A DNA stretch of 64,000 nucleotides from Pythium myriotylum. Its lineage: Eukaryota; Oomycota; Peronosporomycetes; Pythiales; Pythiaceae. Location: NCBI GenBank assembly GCA_023091665.1, contig JALJCQ010000004.1, forward strand, positions 2,108,001 through 2,172,000, written 5' to 3'. Positions within the stretch are counted from its first letter, which is position 1. Each line of letters opens with the position of its first letter. The notes beneath the pieces were generated by a model, which did not search any database, had not been told where the DNA came from, and saw nothing but the letters and a program-made list of their open reading frames with translations. Positions 11,772 through 23,411 of this stretch are shown here, one piece after another. A program made the translations under genes and the position numbers.

Positions 11772-13726
11772 ATGGCGAGCACCACCAAGAGGCGCGTGTC
11801 CTATTTCTACCACCGTACGTGCGCGCGAGCCATCTCCAGGGGCGGCAGAGCCAGACGTCTCTCGGGACGCCAGGCTCTCTCGTGCCCAGTGCATGACGTG
11901 GAAATTCTGACGCTCTGGGCCCTGGTGGGCGGCTGCTGTCTACAGCGGATGAAGGGCACTTCTACTATGGCCCGGGACACCCAATGAAGCCGCACCGCCT
12001 CAAGTTGGCGCACCAGCTCGTCGTGAACTACGATCTCTACCGCAAGATGGACGTGTTTGTACGTGGCGCTTTGCGTGGTGGCTCTGGAGGCGCATACCGT
12101 GACAGCAACATCGAATGTCGATACAGGAACCTCATTGGGCGTCAGCCGAGGAGATCAAGGCGTTTCACTCGGCTGAGTACGTCGACTTCCTCCAGCGAGT
12201 GAATCCCGTGAACCAGAAAGATCTCGGCGTCGATCTGCAAAGATGTACGTCCGAGAAGACATAATCCTTGCTTCTTCACGTGTTGCTCATGATTTGTGTG
12301 GTGAACAGTCAACTTGGGCGAACTGACGGACTGTCCAGTATTCGATGGAATCTTCGATTTTTGTCGTATTTACTCAGGCGGGACTCTTGGTGAGGCCAAC
12401 TGACGTGCTCTTGTGTAGCCAATCGTCTCAATTTTGTGTGTTGAAAAGATGCTGCGGTCAGACTCAATCACGGCTTGTGTGACATCGCGATCAACTGGGC
12501 AGGAGGGCTTCATCATGCCAAGAAATCGGAAGGCTCAGGATTCTGTTACGTCAACGACATTGTACTAGGTATCCTCGAGCTTCTCAAGTACGTAAGCTGG
12601 TCTCAAGTACCTTGAAAGGTTGCTAACTTTTTTGTGTCGTAGGTACCACCCTCGAGTCTTGTACATCGATATCGACGTCCATCATGGCGACGGTGTTGAA
12701 GAAGCTTTCTACGTCACCGACCGAGTGATGACTGTGTCGTTCCATAAGTACGGCGACTTCTTTCCTGGCACAGGAGATATCAAGGACATCGGCGCAAAGA
12801 ACGGAAAATATTACTCGGTCAACTTCCCACTTCTGACGGGAATGACAGATGAGAGCTATGAGAGCGTGTTCAAACCAGTCATTTCGAAGGTCATGGAAAC
12901 TTTCGCGCCGTCTGCTGTTGTACTGCAATGTGGTGCTGATTCGCTGACTGGGGACCGCCTCGGTTGCTTCAACGTTACCACGAAAGGTACGTGCAGTTCT
13001 TGCAACAGTGATGTTGGCTAGTTACTGAGGCTTGCGGCTGCTGAATCCAGGTCATGGTGAGTGTGTTCGATTCGTCAAAAGCTTCGGACTTCCGACGATG
13101 GTGCTGGGTGGTGGTGGTTATACCATCCGAAACGTATCCCGCGCTTGGGCGTACGAGACCTCCGTTCTTTTGGACGAGGAGATCTCGAACAACATTCCGT
13201 ACAACGATTACTTTGAGTACTACGCGCCGACGTTCAAGTTGCACTTGGAACCGGATCCAGAACTCGAAAACGCAAACTCGAGGGAGTATCTTGAAGAGTA
13301 CAAGTACGTATTGGTTACAGCCATGCCGTTCAGTTAAGGGGTGCCTAATATCCTGGGATTGTTGCATTCAGAATCAAGATATTTGAGCACCTTCGAGCAC
13401 TCGACGGTGCTCCAAGTGTTCAAATGACTGAGATGCCACCGAGCTCTTTGCTTCGGGAAGAAGATGAAGATGCGGCCGATCCTGACTCCCGAACAGATAA
13501 CGATGGCCGTCGCCAGCTGGACGCGGAATTCTACAAGGACGATAAGGTTCGAATTCTGTTCAAGTGTTCTTGGGTAAATTTACGAGTTGCTTATTGACTG
13601 CTGCACTTTGGATCGTATCACAAACAGGATCAAAAGGGCAACGATGACGAAGATAACGGCGAAGAAAGCTCGTCTCAACAGGATGGGGCCTCAGCCCCGG
13701 ATGTTGTCCCCATGGAACTTGACTAG
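11772..13726 (+). CDS. HDAC1: class I histone deacetylase (HDAC1/2, Rpd3 type)
   Basis: Nine exons: 11772-11814, 11946-12058, 12127-12244, 12309-12389, 12449-12587, 12643-12986, 13051-13303, 13372-13546, 13628-13726; 454 residues. All junctions are GT-AG and restore family sequence exactly. Seen: [35 protein letters not shown] with the active-site His pair, [17 protein letters not shown] with zinc ligands, VLQCGADSL, and [13 protein letters not shown]. After the catalytic domain comes an acidic tail ([22 protein letters not shown]), as in HDAC1/2. It removes acetyl groups from histone lysines in nuclear co-repressor complexes. Spliced length is within the usual range for class I enzymes. Its stop codon is 53 bp from that of the convergent CFDP1-like gene, so their 3' UTRs probably overlap. 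Confidence 0.96.
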
Positions 13727-13779
13727 AAGGTCTTCTGTGTATCTCAATATGGCTTGTTCTCTTTTCATTACACGTTGAA

Positions 13780-14680
13780 CTATTGCGGCGGTGCTGCAGC
13801 TTGTTGTGCCTTTCGAACCCTGTCACGCTCAGCCTTCTCAATCTCAAATCGTTTCAGGTCCAGTCGTTGCAAGAATTCCTGTTTCTCAATGTAGCCATCC
13901 TTGGTGTGGTGTGTGAGCTCATCTTCGATGCCTTCCTTCTCTTTGAAACGATCCCAGTCGATCGATGTCTTCTCCATAGTCGAGACCTTCTTGGGACCAT
14001 CCAACGACGCCAGCACCTGATCCAGCTTCTGGCTTTTGGCCGCAGGCGCAACTTTTTTGGACACACTTCACGAAGTAACGTGCTAGTGAGTGAACAGTGT
14101 CCCTATCGTGTCAGGGCGACTAAAGCTTGCTCGTACCTGTACTCTTGGCCGGCGAACTTGACGACCTCCTTGACCTCTTCTTTCGTGCCAGCCGCCGCGA
14201 TGTCCTTCCGGCTTTTCTTCGTGTCGACACTCAGGACTGTCATCTTGAACTCGCGCAGCTTGCGCTTTTTGGGCTGGAAATGCGGCTTGCCACTCTTCAG
14301 AATCCCCAGTAGCTACACAGCAGAGACGCTTTAGTTGCCCAGTATGGACCACCGTGCTGCGTTCTGGCTCTCACACCTTCGCCGTCTTCTCGGAGGACTT
14401 GGCAGAGACGCTAGTACTCGCGTTCATGTCGTCCCATATTTTGCTCAGCCGCGGATCTGCCTTGACGCTCGCCGCTTCCGCCGAAGTCGCCTGGACCTCG
14501 CCGTCGGTCTTGGCGACGGCGCTGTCGTTCTCGGCTTCTACAGCGACCCAGAACGCCGCGCAATCGCGCAAAACAAAGGCAAGTTCGTCAGCTCCTGGTG
14601 TGGCGAGTCGGTTGCCCGTCAAGGACGCGAGGAGACTCACCGTCCGGCACGTAATCTTCGTCTTCGTCCGAGGAGCTCAT
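13780..14680 (-). CDS. CFDP1: CFDP1/Swc5-type BCNT protein
   Basis: Four exons on the minus strand: 14680-14641, 14537-14377, 14312-14137, 14065-13780; 220 residues. The N-terminus is acidic (MSSSDEDEDYVPD) and continues acidic after splicing to 14537. The C-terminal BCNT domain is clear: KFAGQEY, LDQVLASLDGPKKVSTMEKT, SIDWDRFKEKEGIEDEL and YIEKQEFLQRLD. In yeast the homologue Swc5 belongs to the SWR1 remodeller that exchanges H2A for H2A.Z; the animal homologue is CFDP1. Intron 1 was placed from 14640 to 14538 because a shorter choice would insert a hydrophobic, Cys/Trp-containing stretch foreign to the family. The gene is convergent with the HDAC gene and divergent from the WW-pseudokinase gene (111 bp between starts). 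Confidence 0.87.
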
Positions 14681-14791
14681 CGTGTCTCCATCCGAATGTG
14701 GTTCTCCGTATGTAAGGGACACGACTCTCTAATCCGATTCACAAATTTCCACATATCCCATCCTATTCCAGGACGTTGAAGTGGGGCGAAC

Positions 14792-17700
14792 ATGGGTGAC
14801 ACGACGTGCGCCATGCGGCGCCCGAGATGGGAGGTCTACGCGGACGAGCACGGCAACATGTACTTCTACGACACGGTCTCCGGGCAGACGGCGTGGGAGC
14901 TGCCCCCGGACGCCGCCGGCGACCACGAGGAAGAGCCGGAACGGCCGGTGGAGGAGGTCTCGTTGAACCAGATCCACGACGACGACGGCAACGTGATGCA
15001 GCTCACGATCGTCAAGCCCAGGTTCTCGCCCTACCAAATCGCTGTCGAGGTGATCGAGACAGTGCTGCGCCTGCTGGACACGGTGGAGTCGCAGAGCGAG
15101 GAAGAGCTCGCACGACAGAAGAAGAAAAAGCGCTTTGCCTCGCCCGCCGCCGAGAAGCGCGCGAAGAAGAACGACGAGGTCCGAGCCAAGAAACGCAAGC
15201 GCGAGCGGCTCTTGGCGCTGACGAGGTACATGAACCTCCTGGTTCCGCCGGTGACGACGGCCTCGGCCGCTCAGGACGGCAAGCGGCCAGTCGGTGCGCT
15301 CTTCTCCAGAGAGGATGCGCGCCAGTGGAAACTGGAGAGGGAGGTCCAGCAGATTCGTCAGCGATACGCTGTGCGAAAGCAAAGAGACAAGCACCACTAC
15401 CACGTCTACGCGCGCGCAGCTCACCACCAGTTCCTCAAGCGGTTCCGCACGGAGCTCATGAAGCACTTTCTCGCTCAGATCCCCTACAGCTCGGAGCTGC
15501 AGCAGCAACGCATTTTGTTGCTCTCGACTCCGCAGCAGCTTGCAGAGATGGAGCGAAAGCGGCGTGAGACGCTCGAGCCTGAAATGTTGGAGCGGTTCGA
15601 AGCTGAGAAGAAAAATCGGGAAGAGGCGACGATCAAGAACGTGCAAAAAGTATTTGTGCTCGTGGATAAAGGTGCTACCGGCTCAGTGCATATGCTACAG
15701 GCACTGTTTGCAATATTCTCTGACGAGTGAGTGCAGCACTATCAAGCCTTCGATGGCGTCGACTGAATCTTTTGCCTGTAGACGAACGCAGAAATTAGCA
15801 AATCAAGCGCGGGGGTTGACCGACCTCGTCACTAGCGCTGAAATCCAGCGATTCGTTGTGGATTTCGTGTCAGCACACCTTCCAAAAGAAGCAACGATGA
15901 ACCTAGCAGATTTCCTCGAGTTTGTGCAAACAATCGACGAGGTATGTGAACATTATAGAAGTGTTAGGGCAGCTGTAAAGGAGGCAGAAGATGAGATAGC
16001 AGCCGCTTCGGAGGCAGCTTCGACCGGATCTCGTGGTGGTAACAGTTTGCTGAAGGCACGGCTTAATATGGTTTCAACAAAGAAAGTAGAGCAAGAACTG
16101 GCTGCACTTCAGGCCACGCAAGCAGAGTTAGAGATCAAGAAGCGGCAAGAAACACAAGTGCCGTTTTACGATTGTAGCGAAGCTCTCCTGCTAATGATGG
16201 CAAAAGAAGAATGGGAGAAACACCATCACCACCGTTTCATTCAGATCGAAAGAGACCTGCCTGTCTACTGCTGTTTATGTCGTCGTCGTAAATGGGAATT
16301 GTGGAGGCAAGAACTGGAACAAGAGGAGAGCGACTTTCGATTAAGTTACGCAACACGATATGCGCTGAAAATGAAATCAGAGGAACTGCGGCTTATCCAA
16401 AAACAGGAAAACGATGACGTAGGCGGTGGCAGCTGTGAGGACTTTCCTCGTGAAGCAAGCCTGACACCATCCGTCGCTCTCTCTTCGCACATCAAAGCTG
16501 CAGAAGAGAGTCCATACACACCTTCGGCTAGATTCCATCCCAGGGACGAGAACGACAGGGCAATTCTCCAGATTGTAAGGACACTCGTCACCCTGACGGA
16601 ACGTGTCCATTCAGATGAGGCAGTCACGCAGCCCGTTCAGCAGCCAATACATCAACGACGACCGCAACCTAAACAAAACCAAACTGGGTCGCCACGAAAG
16701 AAGAACAAGATAGCGAGGAAAGCGAACGAAAGCAATCCAGGCGGCGATGATAATCAGACTCTTGATGACGTTCAAGTAGAGATGAAATGGTTCGAAAACG
16801 AAGAGCGCGAGCGCAAGCTTCTTCTAAACGAAGACACGACCATGCATTTCTATCTCGAACGGACAAGGCGCCACATCGAACGCCCACTCCTTCTTCAGCA
16901 GGAGGCGGCTTGCAACGCCTACATTCGGCTTTTGAGTCACTGCGCCAACCCTTGTTCCTTGTTGTTTCGTCTTCAATTTGAACGGTGTTTATCCATGAAT
17001 CCTCCACAACATCTCGTGCTGCTCATGACAGACAATGCCACGGCTGATCGAAAGGAGGATTTGCCATGTCGCCGACTGGTTCTTCACACTGTTCCTTGTA
17101 GGACTGAACAAGAAGCTGCATTCGTTTACGAACAAGTCAGCGCATATCGCACAACTCTAAAGAGTCCCTTTGTTTCCCCCATTAACGGCAGTGCTAAGCA
17201 CACGTACCAGTTTTTTGCCGATTCTGGAATGCTAATCGAGTGCTGGCCAGTTGTATTTGTTGTCGAGGACTACTTTCCGTACGGTACCTGGGGTGATAAC
17301 TTTGCAAAAGCTGTTGACGAGAAGCGTTTCTCCTCATACGCTCAAGCAGAGCTCAAAATTATCAACACTTTCCGGTGTGTGGCTGCAGGGCTGGCAGCGA
17401 TGCATTCATGTGGCATCCTCCACCTTAACTTTCACCTCGACAGCTTGTTTTTGTGTGAACCCATGACTTTCACCGGTCGAAAATCTGTTGAAAAAATCCA
17501 CATAAGTGACTTGCTTGCGTGGAAGCGTGGCTACCACGACGGTCAGCTCCTGTCTGGTGACTTGATGCATTGCCTCAACCCAGCAATTGCACCGCCAGAG
17601 GCAACGACAGGTGGACCGGTGTCAGCGAAAGCCGACTCGTGGATGTTAGGGTGTGCGTTATACGAAGCTCTAATGATCTGGCAGTGGAGAGAACTTCGAG

Positions 17701-17903
17701 GTATTTGCAATGGACAGAATCCACCTTCACCAACCGTGATCCGTCTCAAAAAGTTCGCCGACATTTCCCTCGACATTCCTCTATCGACAAGCGCGTCAGT
17801 GCGATCTCTACTTCGCATGCTTCTCCAGCCGACCCCATCGCAGCGACCCCTGATGAGCCAGATTGTCGATATGCTGAGTTTTGCTGAAAAGAAAGCTTCG
17901 TAA
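14792..17903 (+). CDS. WW-domain protein with C-terminal pseudokinase
   Basis: Two exons: 14792-15726 and 15782-17903; 1018 residues. Residues 13-39 are a WW domain (W13, YFYD, W35, PP), which binds proline-rich ligands. Then come long Lys/Glu/Arg-rich helices, a region near 290-380 that may hold degenerate EF-hand-like helices, and low-complexity linkers. The last ~280 residues match the C-lobe of a protein kinase: hinge-like VEDYFPYGTW, helix VAAGLAAMHSCG, a catalytic-loop position reading HLNFHLDSL, an activation segment ending APPEA, KADSWMLGCALYEAL, and PSQRPLM. In the catalytic loop HRD has become HLN (Asn861), and the lysine and asparagine of the loop are also replaced; DFG reads DLL. 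I see no convincing glycine-rich loop or VAIK lysine. It is therefore inferred to be catalytically dead, a scaffold or allosteric partner. Subcellular role unknown. Confidence 0.85.
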
Positions 17904-18129
17904 CATCTCCATTGTCCACATCAACAGGAAAAAGTTGGCTCCCTGTCCCAGGGCATATCATGTGGTCCACAGGTTGTGTCTTTTCAAGCTCTCCAACGAC
18001 CGACCGATGAGTCGCGTCGTCTCGGCGCACCTCGAAACCTGACCGCTCGTCTGAGAGCTTTATGGGGTGTCTCTTCCAGGTCGTACCATCGCTGAAGTCA
18101 CAGAACGAACAAAAGGTGGATTGCTGAGG

Positions 18130-21100
18130 ATGGCAGCAGCGAGGTCTGTGACGCAACGAGAGCTCTTCCAGGCAGCCCAACAGAATGACTTCCGGGCCGT
18201 CGGAGACTACTTGCAGGTCTTACTTGACGAAGCAGCAGATACGGAGCAACCCAAGAGCAGTGGGTCAAGATCTCAGTCGCCACAGGTGGCCATAGTCAAG
18301 TCTCTTTTTGAGTCGAAGACCCGGAATACGCTCCTCCACTATGCGTGTGATAACGGAAATATCGAAGCGTGCAAGTTCCTCTTGATGCACGACGGCATGG
18401 TGGACGCATTTCTCAACGAACCCAACGCATTTGGGCATACGCCGTTGTTCTACGCCGCGAGTAGCGGCAAACTCTCTCTCGTCAAATGGCTCATTTCGAA
18501 TGGTGCAGACATTGATATGGACTACAGTGACCGCAATGACGTTGCACCACGAGATGGTGACTTCGGAATCTTCACACCGTTGCAGATTGCCTGCTTCAAG
18601 GGGCACGACGATGTCGTCAACTTTCTGGTGGAATGCAATGCGTCGCTTGCAGGCACAGCGCGGAACGGAAAAACGCCGCTCCATTTCGCATGCTCTCAGA
18701 ATCACAAGTCGATCGTTCGAATTCTTCTCGAGGCCGGCGCTGACGCGCACGCATGCGACGACCAAGGAAAGACTCCTGTTGATGTCGCACCTGCTACTTT
18801 ATTGCCATGTCTCCTTCCTGAAAACTACAGCGCAGGTCAAATGAATGATGATGATGAGCAATTCGAAACAAATCATGGAAAAGCTGATGACGAAGAAGAC
18901 GAGGAAGGTTTTGGTGGAGTCATTTCTGTGTCGATGACGAGCATACGCAACGCGTTTGGGGCTGATATTGCTCGCCTTTTTCGCCACAAATCATGGAAAA
19001 ACCGCGTACAGGCAATTGGAGATGCGACCATCGTCTTGCAAAACACTACCAGATCCACTAAAAACATCGCCAAGCTGTTTGACGGAGGGTGCGAAATGAT
19101 TGTGATGGCTCTCCAAGATGCTGTCTCGCAGGTCGCCTCGAGTTCCTGCTCTGGGTTGCTTAAAAGTGTGTTCAACGCGGCGATGGGAGGCGGGATCAAA
19201 GATTTTCACACCGCAAAGTTCCATCACGATCATCCGCTCATCAAGAAAATATCGGACCTTCTGCTTCTACGCGGTGCGGGGTCAAATGAAAAAGACGCAA
19301 GTGAGGCAGTGGCGTCCTTATTGTTCCTGATCTGCAAGAGCACAGACATCACGCGATACTTGACCTCTCACATTTCTGGGATTATGCAAATCCCGCCATC
19401 CTCGGCCGTCACCAATACACCACTGAAAGGTTCAGAAGCAGGCGGGCCAAATACACCATCATGGCGCTTGCAACTTGTCGCGATAAAAATTCTCAATACT
19501 GTCGCAAGTCAGTACCGACTGGATGACACCACCAGCGGATTGAGCTTCAATGATGCCATCAGGATCAGCACAAGCGCGCTAGAGAACGCGAGCGTACACG
19601 TTCGCTCTGCCTCAATAGATTTGCTTGTGCAGTGCTTACTTATCCGATGTGAACAATCTGGTAAGCACTTCTTGTTTTACCTACGGCGGGTAATGTGCTG
19701 ACACCACCGTATGATTTAGACGTGACGGGTTCTGTGGAGTCAATCTTCGACCAAATGAAGAGCTGGAGTGAAGCAATATTCAAGCAGCAAAACCTCGTCC
19801 TGAAACCGTCTTTTCAGGCAAAAATCAACAACGGCCTCAAAAATGCGCTGCAACAGAGTAAGAGGCTAAACGGCTCAGCTGCTACGACCTCACCGCGCGG
19901 AGACGTACCGAACAGACGAGGATCCATAAAGAACGCGTTGCCCCTCGAGATGCCAACTCCCGTTGCTGGGACCACATCGCCGCGAAGCAAGGGAGCACAA
20001 AAAGAAGATGACTTGCCGTATGCAGAACCGATCCAAGAGCAGTTCAAAGAAGAAGCCGCACCAGTGTTGGCCTGCTTCGGTGATAAGCTCACGCGATGTT
20101 TGTTCTCCAACGCATGGGCACCCCGAGTCGAAGCGTTGAGTTTACTACAGTTCCAAGTCGAGTCCAAACACCTTCAGTTTCGCGATGGCAAAGCTGCCGA
20201 GCATCTTCTCCTTGCCATGCAGAAGACCTTAATTCTGGCTCTTCAGGATCGGGTAAATTCGGTGTATGAAGCTGGCGTCGCGCTTTTGACGGAGTTTGCA
20301 ATTGCACTGAATTCATCCGTCGTGGCTTCGCCTTCTCAACGGATGGTGGCCCAAGACATTATTCGACCAATGATCCCTCGATTACTCACGAAACTTGGAG
20401 ACACAAAGGCGAAACTTCACGTAACAACGGAGGATGCGCTTTTGTTACTTTCACGACAAGAGATGTCCCTTGGCCCAGAGTTCCTCGTTGATGAAATGAT
20501 TGCTTGCGATCGAAACGTATCAGTACAGTCAATGTCACCGACATATATCAGCAACAAACTCTCCATTGTGTCCAAGCTCATCCTTGAATTTGGCGTAAAA
20601 GAAGCTAATGACCAGTCGGGGTTGCTTCCGATCAAGCTGGTGCTACAACCAGCGCTACATGTCTTCGAGCACCGCGATCCCACTGTTCGGCAAGTCGCGT
20701 TGCAGATCGTGGGAGACACAGTCAAGACTGCCCGTGCTGCTGCGATGCCATTCCTAGATGCCTTAGCTCGCGCATCTCGACAAAAAATTATAGCAAAATT
20801 GGTCGAGAAAGGCGTATTAGAGACAGATCTGCTGATGGATGAAGTCGACGACTTTGACATTGCTGCAAACGAACCTGTCGCGAGGCCGGGTACAAGCGGT
20901 GGGATACGACCGCCAACTGCCTCGGGGTCATCAACTAAGCACCGTCCTGCCCTTTCTAGTACATCACTGTCGAGTGCCCCTGTTGCAACAACTTCGATGG
21001 CCATGTCTTCACAAGGGCCAGCACTACCCTATGGAACCGCGTTGACAAAAGATCAGGAATCCGCGCACGCGAGACTTATCGAGTGCTTTGGGGAAGAGTT

Positions 21101-23330
21101 AGTGCGGTGTCTTCTCGATAAAGCATGGGCACAACGCGAAGCAGCGATTCGAGAGGTCGAGCGATTGGTTGTGTGCACAGCTAATGGCAAACTGCAGGTG
21201 GAGAAAGCACTCGCGAAGACACCAGATACTCTTCGCATTCTCTCGCAGTGCGTTGAGCTTGGACTTAACGACACAGTTGCCCGCGTCTTCCAGTGTACAT
21301 TAAGACTTTGTCAACTGATTGCAACCGAGTTTGTACCGATTGTCCAATCCGAAAGTGAGGACGACATCATCGATAGCTTCTTGGAGCACACCGCTGGTGC
21401 CGCTCTGCAGAGGTTTGGTGACACGAAGCAACGTCTTCGGGCAGACTGCGTGACACTACTCCACTCCCTTGCATCGCTCAGTCACGTGACACAGAAGCGC
21501 ATGTGCCGCATCTTGGCCACCAAATTCACCCAGAGCGTCGAGGCATCGCCGCCTTCAGCACTTGCGTCGTCCCCACTTGTTGGGGCTGAGCTCTTCAAAC
21601 TGTTCGCAGTGCTCATTCGTGACTCATATTCCTCTCAAGCTACTCCAGCGAACTCACGACCAGAACTAGAACAGATTCTGAAGCTTATCACCGTGGCGTT
21701 CGAGAACAAACATGTCGATGTGCGCAACGCTGCCATTGATGCGTACACAACTATTTACGAAGTTACTAAGGGCGGCGCAACTGCTTCTGACCTCAACTTA
21801 CCTGAGTTTCTTTCGCACGTGAAACCAGCCATTCGCGATGCGATCACCCGAAAGGTAGTGCAACTGACAAAGCTGACACTTCCTGAAGGAGATCAGGGCG
21901 ACAATCGAGACGGCCATGAGATCGATAGCTCCAGGCAACAGCCACTTGCGCTTGATATTAACAAGCTCCGCCATGTTTGCTCAAAAGATATCACCGAGCT
22001 GCTCACGTCTCCATCCGCAGGACAGCGATGCGCAGGCGTCGACAAGCTCATAGCAATGTTTACAGAATCACCTCGCAATCCTCAGTTCAAAGGAGCCTGG
22101 GAAATTTCGTGTCTTCTTGCGAAGCAGTTGCTCCTTGACGGCACTCCGGGCGTTTGCCTTGCTGCATTTCAGCTGCTCTGGTTGATTGCAGACCCTCCGT
22201 CGTCTTCATGCGAGTACGCCATTCCGTGGGGTGAGTGGGGTGTCCACCTCATTCTCGGATCTACCATCCGCAGCGTTATCCAGCAAAGCGCCAATAGCAG
22301 CGTGCGCGTCCGAACCCACGTCAAAGCGATCTTGCAGCTTGTGGCGAAAAAGAGCTCGGCTGGCAGGAACGCTGTTTGCAACGCTGTTCTCAGCGCACCA
22401 GAACAGCGCGATCTCACGAGTGAGCCTTCGAAGCGGTTGCGCAAGATCGCTCTGTGTAGACTTCGGTGGCAATGGATGCTACGATTAGAGTTGATGCTGG
22501 AGCTCTTGGACGATCGAGAAGCGACTGCATCATCAGCGGCTGCACCAACGCCAACACTTTCGCGCCGTAAGTCGTCATCAAGCGGAACGAAAACGACCAG
22601 CGATTCTCTTAGCATAGAAAATGTCGTCCCGTTCCTCGGTTCTTGTATGGTTCACCCTAGCCCGTCGGTCCGCAACGCCTCGAGAAAGATCATGACGGCG
22701 ATCAAAAACCGATCTCCCACTTCCACTGACGACATTTTTCGCTTCGTGCAGCAGGAGTGCTCGCCCTCTCTACAACGTCGGCTTCAGCCCTTGCTCGCCG
22801 GTGAAGACGATGGAGACGACAACAACACTCACGCTGATCACTTCAACACTGAAGACACTACAGTCGTGCGTGGCAGCCGAGCGTCCCATGTCCGACGGAT
22901 AGCAGCCCTGCGACCCCCTCGATCAGTGCCCGTCGAAGAGAGAAGCTTAGAGGTTGATGTCTTCCCTCCCCCACACTCGGCGCCAGGAAAAAGCCGGCGT
23001 TCGTTGCAAGCAGACGATGGCGAGGAGTTCGGTGACTACGTAGTTAAACCCAGAGCGCCGTTGGAAAAGGAGCACCATGCTCATACGCAACAACTTCAAG
23101 CTCCGATATGGCTGACCAATGTGTCTCAGAAGAATCCGGACGTGGGACTGAGCAGTAAACGCGCGAGCGACGACAGTCCGGAGGCAAATTACAAGTCTTA
23201 TGGTATCACAGTAGGAGGTGGGGCGGCAAACCTCGTGAAAGTGCGACGGAAATCCAGCATCCGTAGCAATAACGGCGACGAGGACGAGTTTCCTTCCGCA
23301 TCTCTCAGAGGTCAACGCAGTGGATACTGA
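18130..23330 (+). CDS. giant ankyrin-TOG/HEAT array protein
   Basis: Two exons: 18130-19660 and 19720-23330; 1713 residues. Residues ~60-220 are ankyrin repeats (TLLHYACDNGN, FGHTPLFYAASSG, FTPLQIACFKGH, GKTPLHFACSQNH). The rest is dominated by HEAT-like TOG domains at about 630-870, 950-1240 and 1260-1530, with entry helices such as FGDKLTRCLFSNAW and FGEELVRCLLDKAWAQREAA. Those resemble the TOG domains of CEP104 and TOGARAM/crescerin, which bind tubulin at ciliary tips. The tail is charged and disordered. A ciliary or microtubule role (zoospore flagella) is inferred from the TOG resemblance only. The frame is open to 18067 without an ATG, so ATG 18130 was used; an additional upstream exon cannot be excluded. 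It lies 81 bp from the stop of the convergent TDP2-like gene. Confidence 0.85.
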
Positions 23331-23411
23331 ACAAGAATGGTTTTGCTCATAGCTGTAGGATTGCCATTGAGCACAAAGTCGAACTTGAAAATACACATGA
23401 TCGTGAAGTGA

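Noticed and set aside
13887..13897. Fourth copy of the TGTAGCCATGT element
   Set aside because: Only 9 of 11 bases match and it lies inside the CFDP1-like coding exon.
14729..15646. 305-residue antisense frame over the WW-pseudokinase first exon
   Set aside because: Leu/Arg-rich shadow frame; the plus strand carries the clear WW domain and a consistent splice.
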